Below, piece by piece: positions 1 through 8,740 of a stretch of DNA of 64,000 bases (positions are counted from its first letter, which is position 1; the number at the start of each line of letters is the position of its first letter). Source of the stretch: Pseudomonas sp. K2I15 (GTDB lineage Bacteria > Pseudomonadota > Gammaproteobacteria > Pseudomonadales > Pseudomonadaceae); NCBI RefSeq assembly GCF_002204795.1, contig NZ_NIXO01000005.1, positions 103,005-167,004 on the forward strand, given 5' to 3'. The position numbers and the translations under genes were made by a program. A model generated the notes under the pieces. The model saw only the letters and a list, made by a program, of their open reading frames with translations. It ran no database searches and had not been told where the DNA came from.

Positions 1-729
1 CGCCACCAGGAAGGCCGCCAGGCCTTCCACACTCCAGGGCAATTCGGCGAAGGTGGCGCCGGTCACCAGCAACGACTCACCGAGGGCGATGATCACAAAC
101 AGGCCGCAGCGTTCGGCCATGTGGTTGCCTTCCACATTCCAGTCCGCCAGCGTCGAGGGCCCAAGCCCAGGTACCCAGAAATACACCGACGGCGAAATCA
201 GCTCGATCAACAATGCCAACGCCCAGAAGGCCAGGCGCTGCTCGCCTTCGAGCAACGCGCCGGTGATCCAGAACACTCCGGAAAACAGCATCCACGCCAG
301 GATCCGCTGGAAATTGCGGGTCATGTTCAGCGACTCGCCACGCACCGCCCACAACGCAAACAGCGTGCGCCCAACCTGCATGAATACATAGGCACCGGCA
401 AACAACAGCCCACGGTCGGTAAACGCCTTGGGGATCGACGAGGACAACAGCAAGCCGGCCACCATCAAGCCGAACAGGCCAATGCGGATCGGGATTTTTT
501 CCGGGTCCAGCCAGTTGGTGACCCACGAGGTAAAGATCCACACCCACCACACCGCCACCATCATCAGTGCCACTTGCACTGCGCCGCCGATGGATAAATG
601 CGCGAGCAGCGAATGGGACAATTGGGTCACGGCGAACACGAACACCAGGTCGAAAAACAGCTCGACCATGCCAACCTTGCCGCTGTCATGACTGCCGCGC
701 CCACGCAGCAAGGAACGGGATGGGGTCAT
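1..729 (-). CDS. Low temperature requirement A (LtrA)-like membrane protein, C-terminus beyond the window
   Basis: The frame is open from an ATG at 729 down to the left edge, giving the first 243 residues; the stop codon lies outside the window. Near the N-terminus it carries VELFFDLVFVFAVTQLSH, the signature opening of the LtrA family, and later HMAERCGLFVIIALGESLL, also typical of the family. Several hydrophobic stretches indicate a polytopic inner-membrane protein. LtrA was named for a Listeria locus needed for growth in the cold; its biochemical role is not established. The gene lies downstream of, and on the same strand as, the LysR gene that ends at 756. Confidence 0.85.
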   Translation of the reverse strand, partial: MTPSRSLLRGRGSHDSGKVGMVELFFDLVFVFAVTQLSHSLLAHLSIGGAVQVALMMVAVWWVWIFTSWVTNWLDPEKIPIRIGLFGLMVAGLLLSSSIPKAFTDRGLLFAGAYVFMQVGRTLFALWAVRGESLNMTRNFQRILAWMLFSGVFWITGALLEGEQRLAFWALALLIELISPSVYFWVPGLGPSTLADWNVEGNHMAERCGLFVIIALGESLLVTGATFAELPWSVEGLAAFLVA

Positions 730-755
730 GGGTGGATCTCCCTGAAGGTGTTATC

Positions 756-1691
756 TCAAGATTTTGGCGCGACCACCGGCAGCATGTCCCGCTCGCTCAT
801 GAATGCCTCCAGCCGCGAGCGCATCCAGCGTTCCGCCGGGTCGGTGTCGACGTGGCTGAGCCAGACCATCGACAAGTCCAGGGTCGGGGTTTCAAACGGA
901 AACGGCTCACAGAACAAATTCCCGCCGGCAGCCATGGCTTGGGCGGTGTAGTCCGGCAGGCTGGCGATCATGTCGGTACCGGCGAGCAACGCCGGCAGCG
1001 CGCTGTATTGCGGAACCGACAGCACCACATGACGCTTGCGACCAATCTCCGCCAGCCACTCATCGGCAAACCCGGACACGTTGGCCGTGTGGGAAACCAG
1101 CACATGAGGCCGTGCGCAATATTCGTCGAGGGTCAGCGGTTTGTCCGAAGCATCTGCCCGCAACAGGCAAGGACGGATATGCCGCAGTAACTTGCGCTTG
1201 GCATTCGCCGGCAGGCCACGGGTCTGGGTGATACCGACGGTGATATCGCCGGAAGCCAACAGGTCCGGGATGCGCCAGTAGTCCACGTGCTGCACCACGA
1301 ACACCACCAGCGGCGCTTCCTGGCGCAAGGCGCGCAACAGTGGCGGCAGCAGGCCGAACTCGACGTCATCCGACAGGCCGATGCGAAAGGTCATGGTGCT
1401 GATGGACGGGTCAAAATCGTGGGTCAGGCTCAGGGCCGACGACAATGAATCGAGGGCCGGCGACAAGTGCTTGATGATTTCCTCGGCCCGCGCGGTCGGT
1501 TCCATGCGATGGCCAACGCGAATGAACAGCGGGTCATTGAACAGCGTACGCAGGCGGTTGAGGGCCGAACTGATGGTGGGTTGGCCGAGAAACAGCTTTT
1601 CGGCCACCCGGGTCACGTTGCGTTCGAGCATCAAGGTTTCAAAGACGACCATCAGGTTGATGTCGGCCTTGCGTAATTCATTGCGATTCAT
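756..1691 (-). CDS. LysR-family transcriptional regulator
   Basis: About 311 residues. The N-terminal winged helix-turn-helix (residues about 6-65) reads NELRKADINLMVVFETLM, then RNVTRVAEKLFLGQPTISSA, the pattern of the NodD/NahR/LeuO branch of LysR proteins; a periplasmic-binding-protein-like effector domain follows. The frame is open upstream, but the ATG at 1691 is chosen because family alignments begin at this MNRNEL and a purine-rich GGGGCGG lies just upstream. It reads towards the LtrA-like gene, 27 bp away, so they may be cotranscribed. Neither target nor ligand can be deduced. The upstream neighbours are the MFS genes of the BKACE operon on the same strand. Confidence 0.9.
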   Translation of the reverse strand: MNRNELRKADINLMVVFETLMLERNVTRVAEKLFLGQPTISSALNRLRTLFNDPLFIRVGHRMEPTARAEEIIKHLSPALDSLSSALSLTHDFDPSISTMTFRIGLSDDVEFGLLPPLLRALRQEAPLVVFVVQHVDYWRIPDLLASGDITVGITQTRGLPANAKRKLLRHIRPCLLRADASDKPLTLDEYCARPHVLVSHTANVSGFADEWLAEIGRKRHVVLSVPQYSALPALLAGTDMIASLPDYTAQAMAAGGNLFCEPFPFETPTLDLSMVWLSHVDTDPAERWMRSRLEAFMSERDMLPVVAPKS

Positions 1692-1752
1692 CGGCGACCG
1701 CCCCACTGCCCTGGATAAGCAGCAGTTTAGAAACACCCGGGGGCCTGCGTCT

Positions 1753-1998
1753 ATGCGCACACTGTTCAACACGGGCCTTTGGGACTATAAAGCAGCTTCC
1801 AAGGCTTGCGAGAACACCATCGTGCTGGTCATTTCTGCCTTGAGCGTCCTGCTCGCCGGGATTTTGCTCTGGGCCATCAAATTCATCGCTCATCCCACCG
1901 CCAGGACACTGTTGCGGGTATTTGTGGGTTTGTGCCTGGCGGCAGTCGTGGCTTACCTGGTGCTGGCTTCGGGGTTTCCCACCTCATTGCTGGTGTGA
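1753..1998 (+). CDS. Possible small two-helix membrane protein
   Basis: An 81-codon frame opens with ATG at 1753 after a G-rich stretch and ends at 1998, overlapping the 3' end of the convergent MFS gene by 46 bp. The product has two clear hydrophobic segments (about residues 24-45 and 55-75) separated by a short basic loop, and its codon use is ordinary for this genome. Nothing else fills the space between the LysR gene and the MFS gene. I do not recognise a family. It could be a real small membrane protein or a chance frame. Confidence 0.35.
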   Translation: MRTLFNTGLWDYKAASKACENTIVLVISALSVLLAGILLWAIKFIAHPTARTLLRVFVGLCLAAVVAYLVLASGFPTSLLV

Positions 1999-3278
1999 TT
2001 CGGCTCCTGCCCCTGGCGCAAACGCAACGCCGCCAACGCGGCCACCACCAGTACCACGGCAATCACTTTCAAGCCGTTCATGGCATTGCCGGTACTCATC
2101 TCGATCGCGCCCATCACCGATGGCCCGACAAACCCGCCGAGCAACCCGCAGGCGTTGACGAAGCCCAACCCGCCCGCCAGCGCCACACCTTTGAGGCGTG
2201 AAGCCGGGTAGAGAAAAATGATCGACTGCACCACAAAGAACATCACCGCCGACACACAAAAACCCAGCAGGCTGAACACCGGCCCGGACACCGAGGCAAT
2301 GCCCAAGCCCAGCGCCATGGTCAGCAAGCCGGTAATCAACAGGCGCCGGGCACGGGTGGGCGTGGTCGCAAAACGCGGCAGTAACACGGCGCCTGCCGCT
2401 GCGGCAATCCACGGCAATGAGGTCAGCAGGCCGACGCTCATGGTGCTCAGTTCACCGTATTTACTGATGATGCTCGGCAGGAAAAAGATCACGGTGTAGA
2501 GGGTGATCTGATGGCAAAAATACACAAAGATCGCCAGCAGGATTTGCGGCGTCAGCCAGTTTTTCAGGGAATGCCCGCCCTCGCCTGCGCCCTCTTCGGT
2601 CTCCATCGCGATGCGCTGTTCAATCCCGCGCGCCTCTTCAGCCGAGAGCCATGGCGCCTTGCTCGGACGGTCCGGCAACTTGCGCCACACCACCCAGGCA
2701 AACGCGACCGCCGGCAGGCCTTCGAGCAGGAACATCCACTGCCAGCCGTGCCAGCCGAGGATCCCGTCCATGCGCATCAACGCTGCGCCCACCGGGCCGC
2801 CGATGATGTTGGCAAAACACACGCCGAGCAGGAAATACCCGGTGGCCCGTGCCCGTTGCTCGCGGTTGAACCAGTAGGTGAGGTACAGCATCACCCCGGG
2901 AAACAGGCCGGCTTCGGCAATACCCAACAGCAGGCGCAGGACATAGAACGAGGTTTCGCCCTGGACAAAGGCCATGGCCGCCGAAATCAGGCCCCAGGTC
3001 ACCATGATCCGCGCGATCCAGAACCGCGCGCCGACCTTGTGCATGATCAGGTTGCTGGGGATTTCCGACAGCGCATAGGTCAGGAAAAACAACCCCGCAC
3101 CCAGGCCGTATGCGGCGGCGGAAATCCCCAGGTCAACGTCCAGGTGATGCTTGGCCAGGGCGATGTTGGTGCGGTCCAGGAAGCTCAGCACGTAGGCGAT
3201 GATCAGCAAGGGCATCAGCTTGACGAACATCAGTTTGTTCAACTCCCGTGGTTCACGGGCAGTGTGGGCAGTCTTCAT
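1953..3278 (-). CDS. MFS transporter, anion:cation symporter (ACS) type
   Basis: A 441-residue carrier with about 12 predicted membrane helices. The segment FVKLMPLLIIAYVLSFLDRT followed by NIALAKHHLDVDLG is the classic first helix and loop of the ACS family, whose members import sugar acids, phthalate and other organic anions with protons or sodium. The ATG at 3278 is preceded by AGAGGA at good spacing; the longer upstream frame has no family similarity. It is the last gene of the GntR-controlled minus-strand operon. The presence of a lactonase and a beta-keto acid cleavage enzyme upstream suggests the substrate is a hydroxylated carboxylate, which is inference. Confidence 0.9.
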   Translation of the reverse strand: MKTAHTAREPRELNKLMFVKLMPLLIIAYVLSFLDRTNIALAKHHLDVDLGISAAAYGLGAGLFFLTYALSEIPSNLIMHKVGARFWIARIMVTWGLISAAMAFVQGETSFYVLRLLLGIAEAGLFPGVMLYLTYWFNREQRARATGYFLLGVCFANIIGGPVGAALMRMDGILGWHGWQWMFLLEGLPAVAFAWVVWRKLPDRPSKAPWLSAEEARGIEQRIAMETEEGAGEGGHSLKNWLTPQILLAIFVYFCHQITLYTVIFFLPSIISKYGELSTMSVGLLTSLPWIAAAAGAVLLPRFATTPTRARRLLITGLLTMALGLGIASVSGPVFSLLGFCVSAVMFFVVQSIIFLYPASRLKGVALAGGLGFVNACGLLGGFVGPSVMGAIEMSTGNAMNGLKVIAVVLVVAALAALRLRQGQEPNHTSNEVGNPEASTR

Positions 3279-3337
3279 CGGGCAAGTCCTCTTGGCGCCC
3301 CGCCAGCGCCACGGCTGGGGGGCGCATCGGTGTTGTT

Positions 3338-4660
3338 CTAGGGTTCGAGTTGCGCGACCAGCGCTGGCGGGCGATGGGAAAACAGTTGCAGCAGCGCCCC
3401 GCCCAGGGCACAGCCGGCCATCACAAAGAAGCACACCGTGTAGCCGTGCAAGGTGGTCCAGCCGCCGCCCATGGCAATCAGGCTGCCCATCAGCACCGGC
3501 GCCAGGCCGCCACCGAGAAACATCGCGGTGGTGATGATGCCGTTGGCGGTGGACGTCGCCGACGGCTCGGCCGAGTCGCAGGCCACCGCGTAGTAGATCG
3601 GCCACACCGCGTTGGCCACCAGGCCGAACAGCAGTTGCACGACGATGATCAGGGTCAGGGTATTGGCGAAATAAAACGCGCCGACACTGGCGGCCATCCA
3701 CACCCCGCAGATGATCAGGGTGACGCGCCGGCCAATGATGTCCGACAGCGACGGCCACACCAGTTGCCCGAGAATCCCGGTGAGGGTGAACACCACGCTC
3801 ATCCCCGCCGACTCGGCCAGGGACAACCCGACGATGTTGTACAGGTAGGCCGGCAGCACGATGTTGACGCCCATGTACACGACTTGGGTCAGCATCGTAT
3901 TACCCGCCGTCAGGGCAATATTGCGGTTGCGCAACGTGGCAATAAAAGTGCGCCAGGCGTGGCCCTTCACTTGGCTGGCCGGTGCGTTGTCCGGCGGCGT
4001 CATGCCCTTGGCCGCGATGTCGACGTACAGCGCGGTGATGCGTTCGGCGGTGGAATACCGTGCCCAGAAAATCATCAGCGGCAACGCCACCACAAACGCG
4101 AAGAAGAACACGTAGCGCCAGTTGTCTTCACCAAAGGTGCTGATGACAAAACTGGCGACGATGCCGCTGAGCATGGCGCCGATCGGGTAACCGGTGTGGT
4201 GCGCGCCAAGGGCAAAACCACGACGCTCCACCGGCCACCATTCGGCGGTGTTGCTCACGCCCACCGGCTCGCCCCAGCCCGCGCCGAGGTTGACGCCCAC
4301 CCGCAGCGCAATAAAGGTCGCGAGGTTGCCGCTCAGGGCCTTGAACCCGGAGAGAAACGAGATCGCCGTGTAGCCCAGCACCAGCGGCACCTGGAACCGC
4401 GCGCGCTTCCAGCCACCGCCGTAGCGGTCGCTCCACATTGAACCTGGAATATCCAGCAGGGCCAGGGCGAGCATGATCACTGTGGCCATGGTGCCCCACT
4501 GATCAGCCGACAAATCGAAATGTTTGGAGATGGTCGGCCCCAGGCGCAGCACGATCTCACGGTCGTAGGCGTTGAGGATCCAGATCATCCAGCACACCAG
4601 CAGCGACACCCAGGAGTGTCGGTGAATACTGCGCAGCGAGGCTTTTTTTAAGGTTGCCAT
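3338..4660 (-). CDS. MFS transporter, second carrier of the BKACE operon
   Basis: A 440-residue transporter with about 12 membrane helices. Typical MFS features are the conserved loop SDRYGGGWKRAR after helix 2 and SDIIGRRVTL in the second half, plus an acidic-aromatic first helix (WMIWILNAYDREIVLRLGPT). The ATG at 4660 has GGAGAAACCC directly upstream. It lies 60 bp upstream of the other MFS gene and 75 bp downstream of the SMP-30 gene on the same strand. Two different carriers in one catabolic operon may serve the lactone and the open acid, or two related substrates; this cannot be decided from sequence. Confidence 0.88.
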   Translation of the reverse strand: MATLKKASLRSIHRHSWVSLLVCWMIWILNAYDREIVLRLGPTISKHFDLSADQWGTMATVIMLALALLDIPGSMWSDRYGGGWKRARFQVPLVLGYTAISFLSGFKALSGNLATFIALRVGVNLGAGWGEPVGVSNTAEWWPVERRGFALGAHHTGYPIGAMLSGIVASFVISTFGEDNWRYVFFFAFVVALPLMIFWARYSTAERITALYVDIAAKGMTPPDNAPASQVKGHAWRTFIATLRNRNIALTAGNTMLTQVVYMGVNIVLPAYLYNIVGLSLAESAGMSVVFTLTGILGQLVWPSLSDIIGRRVTLIICGVWMAASVGAFYFANTLTLIIVVQLLFGLVANAVWPIYYAVACDSAEPSATSTANGIITTAMFLGGGLAPVLMGSLIAMGGGWTTLHGYTVCFFVMAGCALGGALLQLFSHRPPALVAQLEP

Positions 4661-4734
4661 GGGTTTCTCCAGGCGCGCGAGGGCGCGCACTGACACAAGG
4701 TTGCGGAAGGAATATGCCTTATTGAAAAAACGCG

Positions 4735-5613
4735 CTAGCTGGCGAACCGTCGCTCGGCTATTCCTTGCACGCCCAGCCCGGTGATCGCAAAAAGCGCCCC
4801 GCGCTGCTGACCGTCGGCCGGGAAGCGCGGCAGCGGCGGCTTGGCCATGGAGGTGACGAACAGGGTGTCCAGGTTCGGCCCGCCAAAGGTCAGGCTGGTG
4901 ACCTTTTTCACTGGCATCTGGACGATCCGGTCGACCTGGCCATCCGGTGTGTAGCGCACCAGTTGCCCGGCGTAGACCAAGGCCTGCCACAGGCAGCCTT
5001 CGGCATCCACGGTGCAGCCGTCGGCAGCGCCACCGCCACGGGTGTCGACCTTGGCGAAGGTGCGTCGATTGCTCACGGCTCCACTGCCTTGGTCGTAGTC
5101 ATAGGCCCAGATTTCGCCGGACCAGGTGTCGCAGAAGTAGAACGTGTCACCCGACGGGCTCCAGCACGGGCCGTTGGACACGATGATGCCTTCGTCCAGG
5201 GTGTGCAGGCTCAGGTCCGCGTCCAGCCGGTAGAGTTTGGCGCTGGCGCTGTCTTCGAGGGTGTCCATGGAGCCGAAGACAAAGCGGCCCTGGCGGTCGA
5301 CCTTGCCGTCGTTGAGGCGGTTGTTGGGCAGCATGGGCTCCGGGTCGATCACCAGCGCCAGTTCACCGCTGTTGAGGTCGAGGATGTGCACGCCGTTTTG
5401 CAGGGCGACGATGGCATGCTCGCCGCTATGCCGTAGGGCCATGGAGCCGATTTTCTGGCCCACGTCCCAGGCGCGCAGCTCGCGCCCGTCGTCGGTGCAG
5501 CGCAGGATCCGGCCGTCGGCGCTGTCGATCCAATACAGTCGTTGTTGCTCGATGTCCCACACCGGGCCTTCGCCCAGGGTGGTCTTCACGTCCACAAGCA
5601 CTTCGATACGCAT
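4735..5613 (-). CDS. SMP-30/gluconolactonase/LRE-family lactonase
   Basis: A 292-residue six-bladed beta-propeller of the SMP-30 family, metal-dependent hydrolases that open sugar lactones. Family landmarks are LGEGPVW near residue 13 (metal-binding Glu), NNRLNDGKVDRQGRFVFGSM in the middle, SNGPCWSPSGDTFYFCDT and ADGCTVDAEGCLW with the metal-ligand Asn and Asp. Length is normal for the family. It has no signal peptide, so it acts in the cytoplasm. In this operon it would hydrolyse a lactone before or after the SDR oxidation step. The leader carries an A-rich CA motif (5629-5636), suggesting catabolite repression by Crc/Hfq. Confidence 0.9.
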   Translation of the reverse strand: MRIEVLVDVKTTLGEGPVWDIEQQRLYWIDSADGRILRCTDDGRELRAWDVGQKIGSMALRHSGEHAIVALQNGVHILDLNSGELALVIDPEPMLPNNRLNDGKVDRQGRFVFGSMDTLEDSASAKLYRLDADLSLHTLDEGIIVSNGPCWSPSGDTFYFCDTWSGEIWAYDYDQGSGAVSNRRTFAKVDTRGGGAADGCTVDAEGCLWQALVYAGQLVRYTPDGQVDRIVQMPVKKVTSLTFGGPNLDTLFVTSMAKPPLPRFPADGQQRGALFAITGLGVQGIAERRFAS

Positions 5614-5628
5614 GGTGTTATCCCTTTT

Positions 5629-5636
5629 TTGTTGTT
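5629..5636 (-). promoter_or_regulatory. Candidate Crc/Hfq target (CA motif) upstream of the SMP-30 gene
   Basis: On the minus strand the sequence is AACAACAA, matching the AANAANAA consensus for Hfq/Crc binding in Pseudomonas mRNAs. It lies about 16-23 nt before the ATG at 5613, overlapping the translation initiation region, where such sites block ribosome loading when preferred carbon sources are present. Short A-rich motifs can occur by chance. Confidence 0.5.
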
Positions 5637-5681
5637 GTGCGGGATGGGCATGACCGCGCGGTGACGCGGCCGGTTTATCAC

Positions 5682-6614
5682 TTAGAAGTTGACCTGGTCG
5701 CGCCCCTTGAGCCCGAGGATTTCCCGCGCTTCATCCGGCGTGGCGACCCGGTGGCCGAGGGCTTCGATCACGGTGCGAATGCGCCGTACCTGATCGGCGT
5801 TGGATGCGGCCAATTTGCCTGGGCCATCCCACAACGAATCTTCCAGGCCGACCCGGGCGTTGCTGCCCATGGACAAGCCCATGGTTGCCAGCGGAATCTG
5901 CCCACGGCCAGCGCCGAGGATTGACCACACATAGTCGTCGCCGAAAAGGCGATCGGCAGTGCGGCGCATGTGGGCCAAATCTTCCGGGTGGCCGCCGATA
6001 CCGCCACGCAAACCGAATACCGACTGGATAAACAGCGGCGGCTTGAGCAGGCCGCGCTCCAGGAAGTGGGCGGCGGTGTACAGGTGGCCGATGTCGTAGC
6101 ACTCGATTTCGAAGCGTGTGCGGTTTTCGGCGCAGGAATTGAGGATGTGGGTAATGTCGCGGAAGGTGTTGCGAAAGATCCGGTCGTCGCTTTCTTCCAG
6201 GTACGGACGCTCCCAGTCGTGCTTGAACTCGGTGAAGCGGTTGAGCATTTCGTACAGGCCGAAGTTCATCGAGCCCATGTTCAGCGAGGCCAGTTCCGGC
6301 TTGAACTGCATCACCGGTTGCAGGCGTTCTTCCACGCCCATGGTCGGCGCGCCGCCGGTGGTGATGTTGATCACCACGTCGCTGGCGGCCTTGATGTGCG
6401 GCAAAAATTCGGCGAACAACGCCGGGTCCTGGCTGGGACGGCCATCGATCGGATCACGGGCATGCAGGTGCACAATGGCGGCGCCCGCTTCGGCGGCGCC
6501 GATGGCGGCGTCGGCAATTTCCTGCGCGGTGATCGGCAAATGCGGCGACATCGACGGCGTATGGATGGCACCGGTAACGGCGCAGGTGATGATGACAGGA
6601 CGTTTTTTGGACAT
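5682..6614 (-). CDS. Beta-keto acid cleavage enzyme (BKACE, DUF849 family)
   Basis: A 310-residue TIM-barrel protein of the family typified by 3-keto-5-aminohexanoate cleavage enzyme. These zinc enzymes transfer the acetyl part of a beta-keto acid to acetyl-CoA, giving acetoacetate and a new acyl-CoA. The two zinc-binding histidines are in VHLHARDP (about residues 48-50), and the conserved VINITTGGAPTMGVEER, LNMGSMNFG and LGAGRGQIPLATMGLSMG segments are all present. The side-chain specificity is not readable from sequence. Position next to an SDR dehydrogenase suggests that the SDR makes the keto acid used here. The CGGAG ribosome binding site has an adjacent CA motif. Confidence 0.92.
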   Translation of the reverse strand: MSKKRPVIITCAVTGAIHTPSMSPHLPITAQEIADAAIGAAEAGAAIVHLHARDPIDGRPSQDPALFAEFLPHIKAASDVVINITTGGAPTMGVEERLQPVMQFKPELASLNMGSMNFGLYEMLNRFTEFKHDWERPYLEESDDRIFRNTFRDITHILNSCAENRTRFEIECYDIGHLYTAAHFLERGLLKPPLFIQSVFGLRGGIGGHPEDLAHMRRTADRLFGDDYVWSILGAGRGQIPLATMGLSMGSNARVGLEDSLWDGPGKLAASNADQVRRIRTVIEALGHRVATPDEAREILGLKGRDQVNF

Positions 6615-6630
6615 GACGATTCTCCGACTT

Positions 6631-6638
6631 TTATTCTT
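6631..6638 (-). promoter_or_regulatory. Candidate Crc/Hfq target (CA motif) upstream of the BKACE gene
   Basis: The minus strand reads AAGAATAA, fitting AANAANAA, directly before the CGGAG ribosome binding site of the BKACE gene. Together with the motif at 5629-5636 it suggests post-transcriptional catabolite repression within this operon. Confidence 0.5.
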
Positions 6639-6696
6639 ATGAAAAAAATCCCGGGTGTGGCTTGTGTGTTCTTCCTTGGCGACTTGCTAGCGAGGC

Positions 6697-7485
6697 CTAC
6701 AGATACTCGACGTTACCGTCGACACTGATCGCTTGGCCGGTGACATTGCGGGCGGCGGGCGAGCAGAGAAACAAGGCCATGGCCGCGACGTCTTCGGCGG
6801 TGACCATGCGCTTGAGGGAGATCTTGTTGAGGTATTCCTGGCGCATCTCGGCTTCAGGCACACCGACTTGTTCGGCACGGGCGCGAATCACGCCGTCCAT
6901 GCGCGGGCCTTCGACGATGCCGGGCAGCAAGGCGTTGACGCGGATGTCGCTTTCGCCCAGCTCCGAGGCCAGCGATTTCATCAGGCCGACGATCGCCCAT
7001 TTGGTCGCGGCATACGGCGTGCGCCAGGCGTAGCCGAGGCGCCCTGCGACCGAGGCGATATGCAGCAGATGGCCGTGGGACGATTCCTTGAGCATCGGCA
7101 CCGCGTGGTGGGCAAAGCGATATTGCGCCGTCAGGTTGATAGTGATCGTGGCTTGCCACTCGGCGTCGCTGATGGCGTCGATGCCACCGGTGGGCCCGGC
7201 AATCCCTGCGTTGTTGACCAGTACATCCAGCCCGCCGAACTGCTCGCGCTGCACCTGGAACACCGCCTCGATCTGCGCGGCATCACTCACGTCGGCACGG
7301 GTGGCGACAGTGCCCGGGTATTTATCGCGAAACGCCGCCAGGGCCGGTTCGCTGATATCACACACATGCACCTTGGCGCCCGCCTCCAGATAGGCCGCCG
7401 CCAACACTTCACCGATGCCGGCAGCCCCGCCGGAAATCAAAACACGTAACCCAGGATAGGGCTGCAGCCGCTGTAGGACACTCAT
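6697..7485 (-). CDS. SDR-family NAD(P)-dependent oxidoreductase
   Basis: A 262-residue classical short-chain dehydrogenase. The cofactor motif is SGGAAGIGE (about residues 19-27), a variant of TGxxxGIG; LVNNAGIAGPTGG gives the NAG motif, and the catalytic Ser and YAATK (Tyr and Lys) lie around residues 145-162. The C-terminal KRMVTAEDVAAMALFLCSPA and GQAISVDGNVEYL are typical for this class. Its start overlaps the end of the GntR gene by 4 bp, so the two are translationally coupled. It most likely oxidises a hydroxy acid to the beta-keto acid that BKACE cleaves; that is inferred from context. Confidence 0.9.
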   Translation of the reverse strand: MSVLQRLQPYPGLRVLISGGAAGIGEVLAAAYLEAGAKVHVCDISEPALAAFRDKYPGTVATRADVSDAAQIEAVFQVQREQFGGLDVLVNNAGIAGPTGGIDAISDAEWQATITINLTAQYRFAHHAVPMLKESSHGHLLHIASVAGRLGYAWRTPYAATKWAIVGLMKSLASELGESDIRVNALLPGIVEGPRMDGVIRARAEQVGVPEAEMRQEYLNKISLKRMVTAEDVAAMALFLCSPAARNVTGQAISVDGNVEYL

Positions 7486-8204
7486 GCACGTTTACCTCCT
7501 GAAACAGACGACCGCGAACGGTCGTTCTTGACGAGCAGGCGCGCCAGCGAATCGGCGGCCTGCATGATGTCATCGGTCACGGCAGCACGGGCGCCGGCAC
7601 CATCGCGGGCGGCCAGGGCTTCGACGATGCGCGTGTGCGCCTCCATCGAGCGCTGCAAGTGAGCTTTATCGGGAGCGACCAGGGCGAAACACGGGCCCAT
7701 GTGCAGCCAGAAGTTTTCCACGGCGGCCATGGTCAATTCGGCCTGGGCGACGGCATAGATGCGTCGGTGAAAGGCGAAGTTGGTCCACAGGTAGCGGGAA
7801 ACGTCGACTTCGTCGGCGGCCTGTTGCATCTGCTGGCAGAGGTCGGCAATTTCGTCGAGGTCGGCTTTTTCAAGGAGCAACACAGCCTTTTCCGCCAGCA
7901 AACCTTCCAGGGCGACCCGCGCATCGCGAATCTCGCGCAGGCGTTCGACCGTCATCATGCGTACCCGCAGGCGGGAAGTTTCGGTGACTTCAAAGGCGTT
8001 TTCGGCGCTGAGGCGCTGGAGGGCTTCGCGCACCGGCATGGGGCTGGAGCCGAGGGCTTCGGCGAGGCCGCGGATGGTGAGTTTCTGGCCGGGCTGGAAA
8101 CGACCACTCATCAAGGCTTCGCGGATCTGGCGGTAGACCTGGTCTTGCAAGGTATCGCGCGACACCTGGCGCAAGGTAGGAAGGAGGAGCGGGCCATCTG
8201 TCAT
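7482..8204 (-). CDS. GntR-family (FadR subfamily) transcriptional regulator
   Basis: A 240-residue regulator with an N-terminal winged helix (QVYRQIREALMSGRFQPGQK, then TIRGLAEALGSSPMPVREAL) and an all-helical FCD ligand-binding domain (about residues 95-230) with the expected acidic and His metal-site positions. It is the first gene of the six-gene minus-strand catabolic operon and overlaps the SDR gene by 4 bp. A perfect palindrome, TGTGATCACA at 8243-8252, sits in its own promoter, so autoregulation and repression of the operon in the absence of substrate are likely. The effector is probably the pathway substrate or an intermediate. Confidence 0.92.
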   Translation of the reverse strand: MTDGPLLLPTLRQVSRDTLQDQVYRQIREALMSGRFQPGQKLTIRGLAEALGSSPMPVREALQRLSAENAFEVTETSRLRVRMMTVERLREIRDARVALEGLLAEKAVLLLEKADLDEIADLCQQMQQAADEVDVSRYLWTNFAFHRRIYAVAQAELTMAAVENFWLHMGPCFALVAPDKAHLQRSMEAHTRIVEALAARDGAGARAAVTDDIMQAADSLARLLVKNDRSRSSVSGGKRA

Positions 8205-8238
8205 GAGTCAAAACCTGTGTTGTCGTTCTTATGCCCCC

Positions 8239-8267
8239 AATATGTGATCACAAATCAAATATGTCAA
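8239..8267 (-). promoter_or_regulatory. Promoter of the GntR operon with an embedded palindromic operator
   Basis: On the minus strand TTGACA (8267-8262) and CATATT (8244-8239) are separated by 17 bp, a good sigma-70 arrangement about 35 bp upstream of the GntR start. The spacer and -10 contain the perfect 10-bp palindrome TGTGATCACA (8243-8252), a suitable operator for the divergent-site-binding GntR dimer. The assignment is from pattern only. Confidence 0.6.
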
Positions 8268-8338
8268 ATAGTTTCCCGTTGACCGTGAGTGCAGCGCTGA
8301 CTTTAATGATCCCCCTCTCAAGCAAGGACCGCTGAACC

Positions 8339-8731
8339 ATGAAATTCGCCTACACCATCGTCTACGTCCCGGATGTGGCTGCATCCCTGCAATTCTTTGA
8401 AAAAGCCTTCGGGTTCAGTCACCGTTTCCTGCATGAATCGGGGACGTATGGAGAGCTGGATACGGGTGGCACCACCCTCTCCTTCGCCGCACATGAGTTG
8501 GGCGAGATGAATTTCAAGGGTGGGCACGTGCAGGCGCATGCTTCACGGCAGCCGCTGGGGATGGAGTTGGGGTTTGTTACCGAGGATGTGTCAAAGGCCC
8601 ATGCCAGAGCGCTGGCTGAAGGTGCAACAGAGCTTTCAGCGCCGAGTACCAAGCCCTGGGGGCAGGTGGTGTCTTATGTGCGATGCCCGGATGGGACGCT
8701 GGTGGAGTTGTGTACGCCGATTCAGAACTGA
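8339..8731 (+). CDS. VOC-superfamily (glyoxalase/dioxygenase fold) protein
   Basis: A 130-residue protein with two beta-alpha-beta-beta-beta units. The start MKFAYTIVYVPDVAASLQFFEKAFGF, a central acidic-aromatic strand and the closing DGTLVELCTP are typical of the lactoylglutathione-lyase-like VOC proteins. Candidate metal ligands are present, but the substrate is unknown. It is transcribed divergently from the GntR operon, with the shared promoter region at 8205-8338, and followed directly by a REPIN. Confidence 0.88.
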   Translation: MKFAYTIVYVPDVAASLQFFEKAFGFSHRFLHESGTYGELDTGGTTLSFAAHELGEMNFKGGHVQAHASRQPLGMELGFVTEDVSKAHARALAEGATELSAPSTKPWGQVVSYVRCPDGTLVELCTPIQN

Positions 8732-8740
8732 CGAAATACT

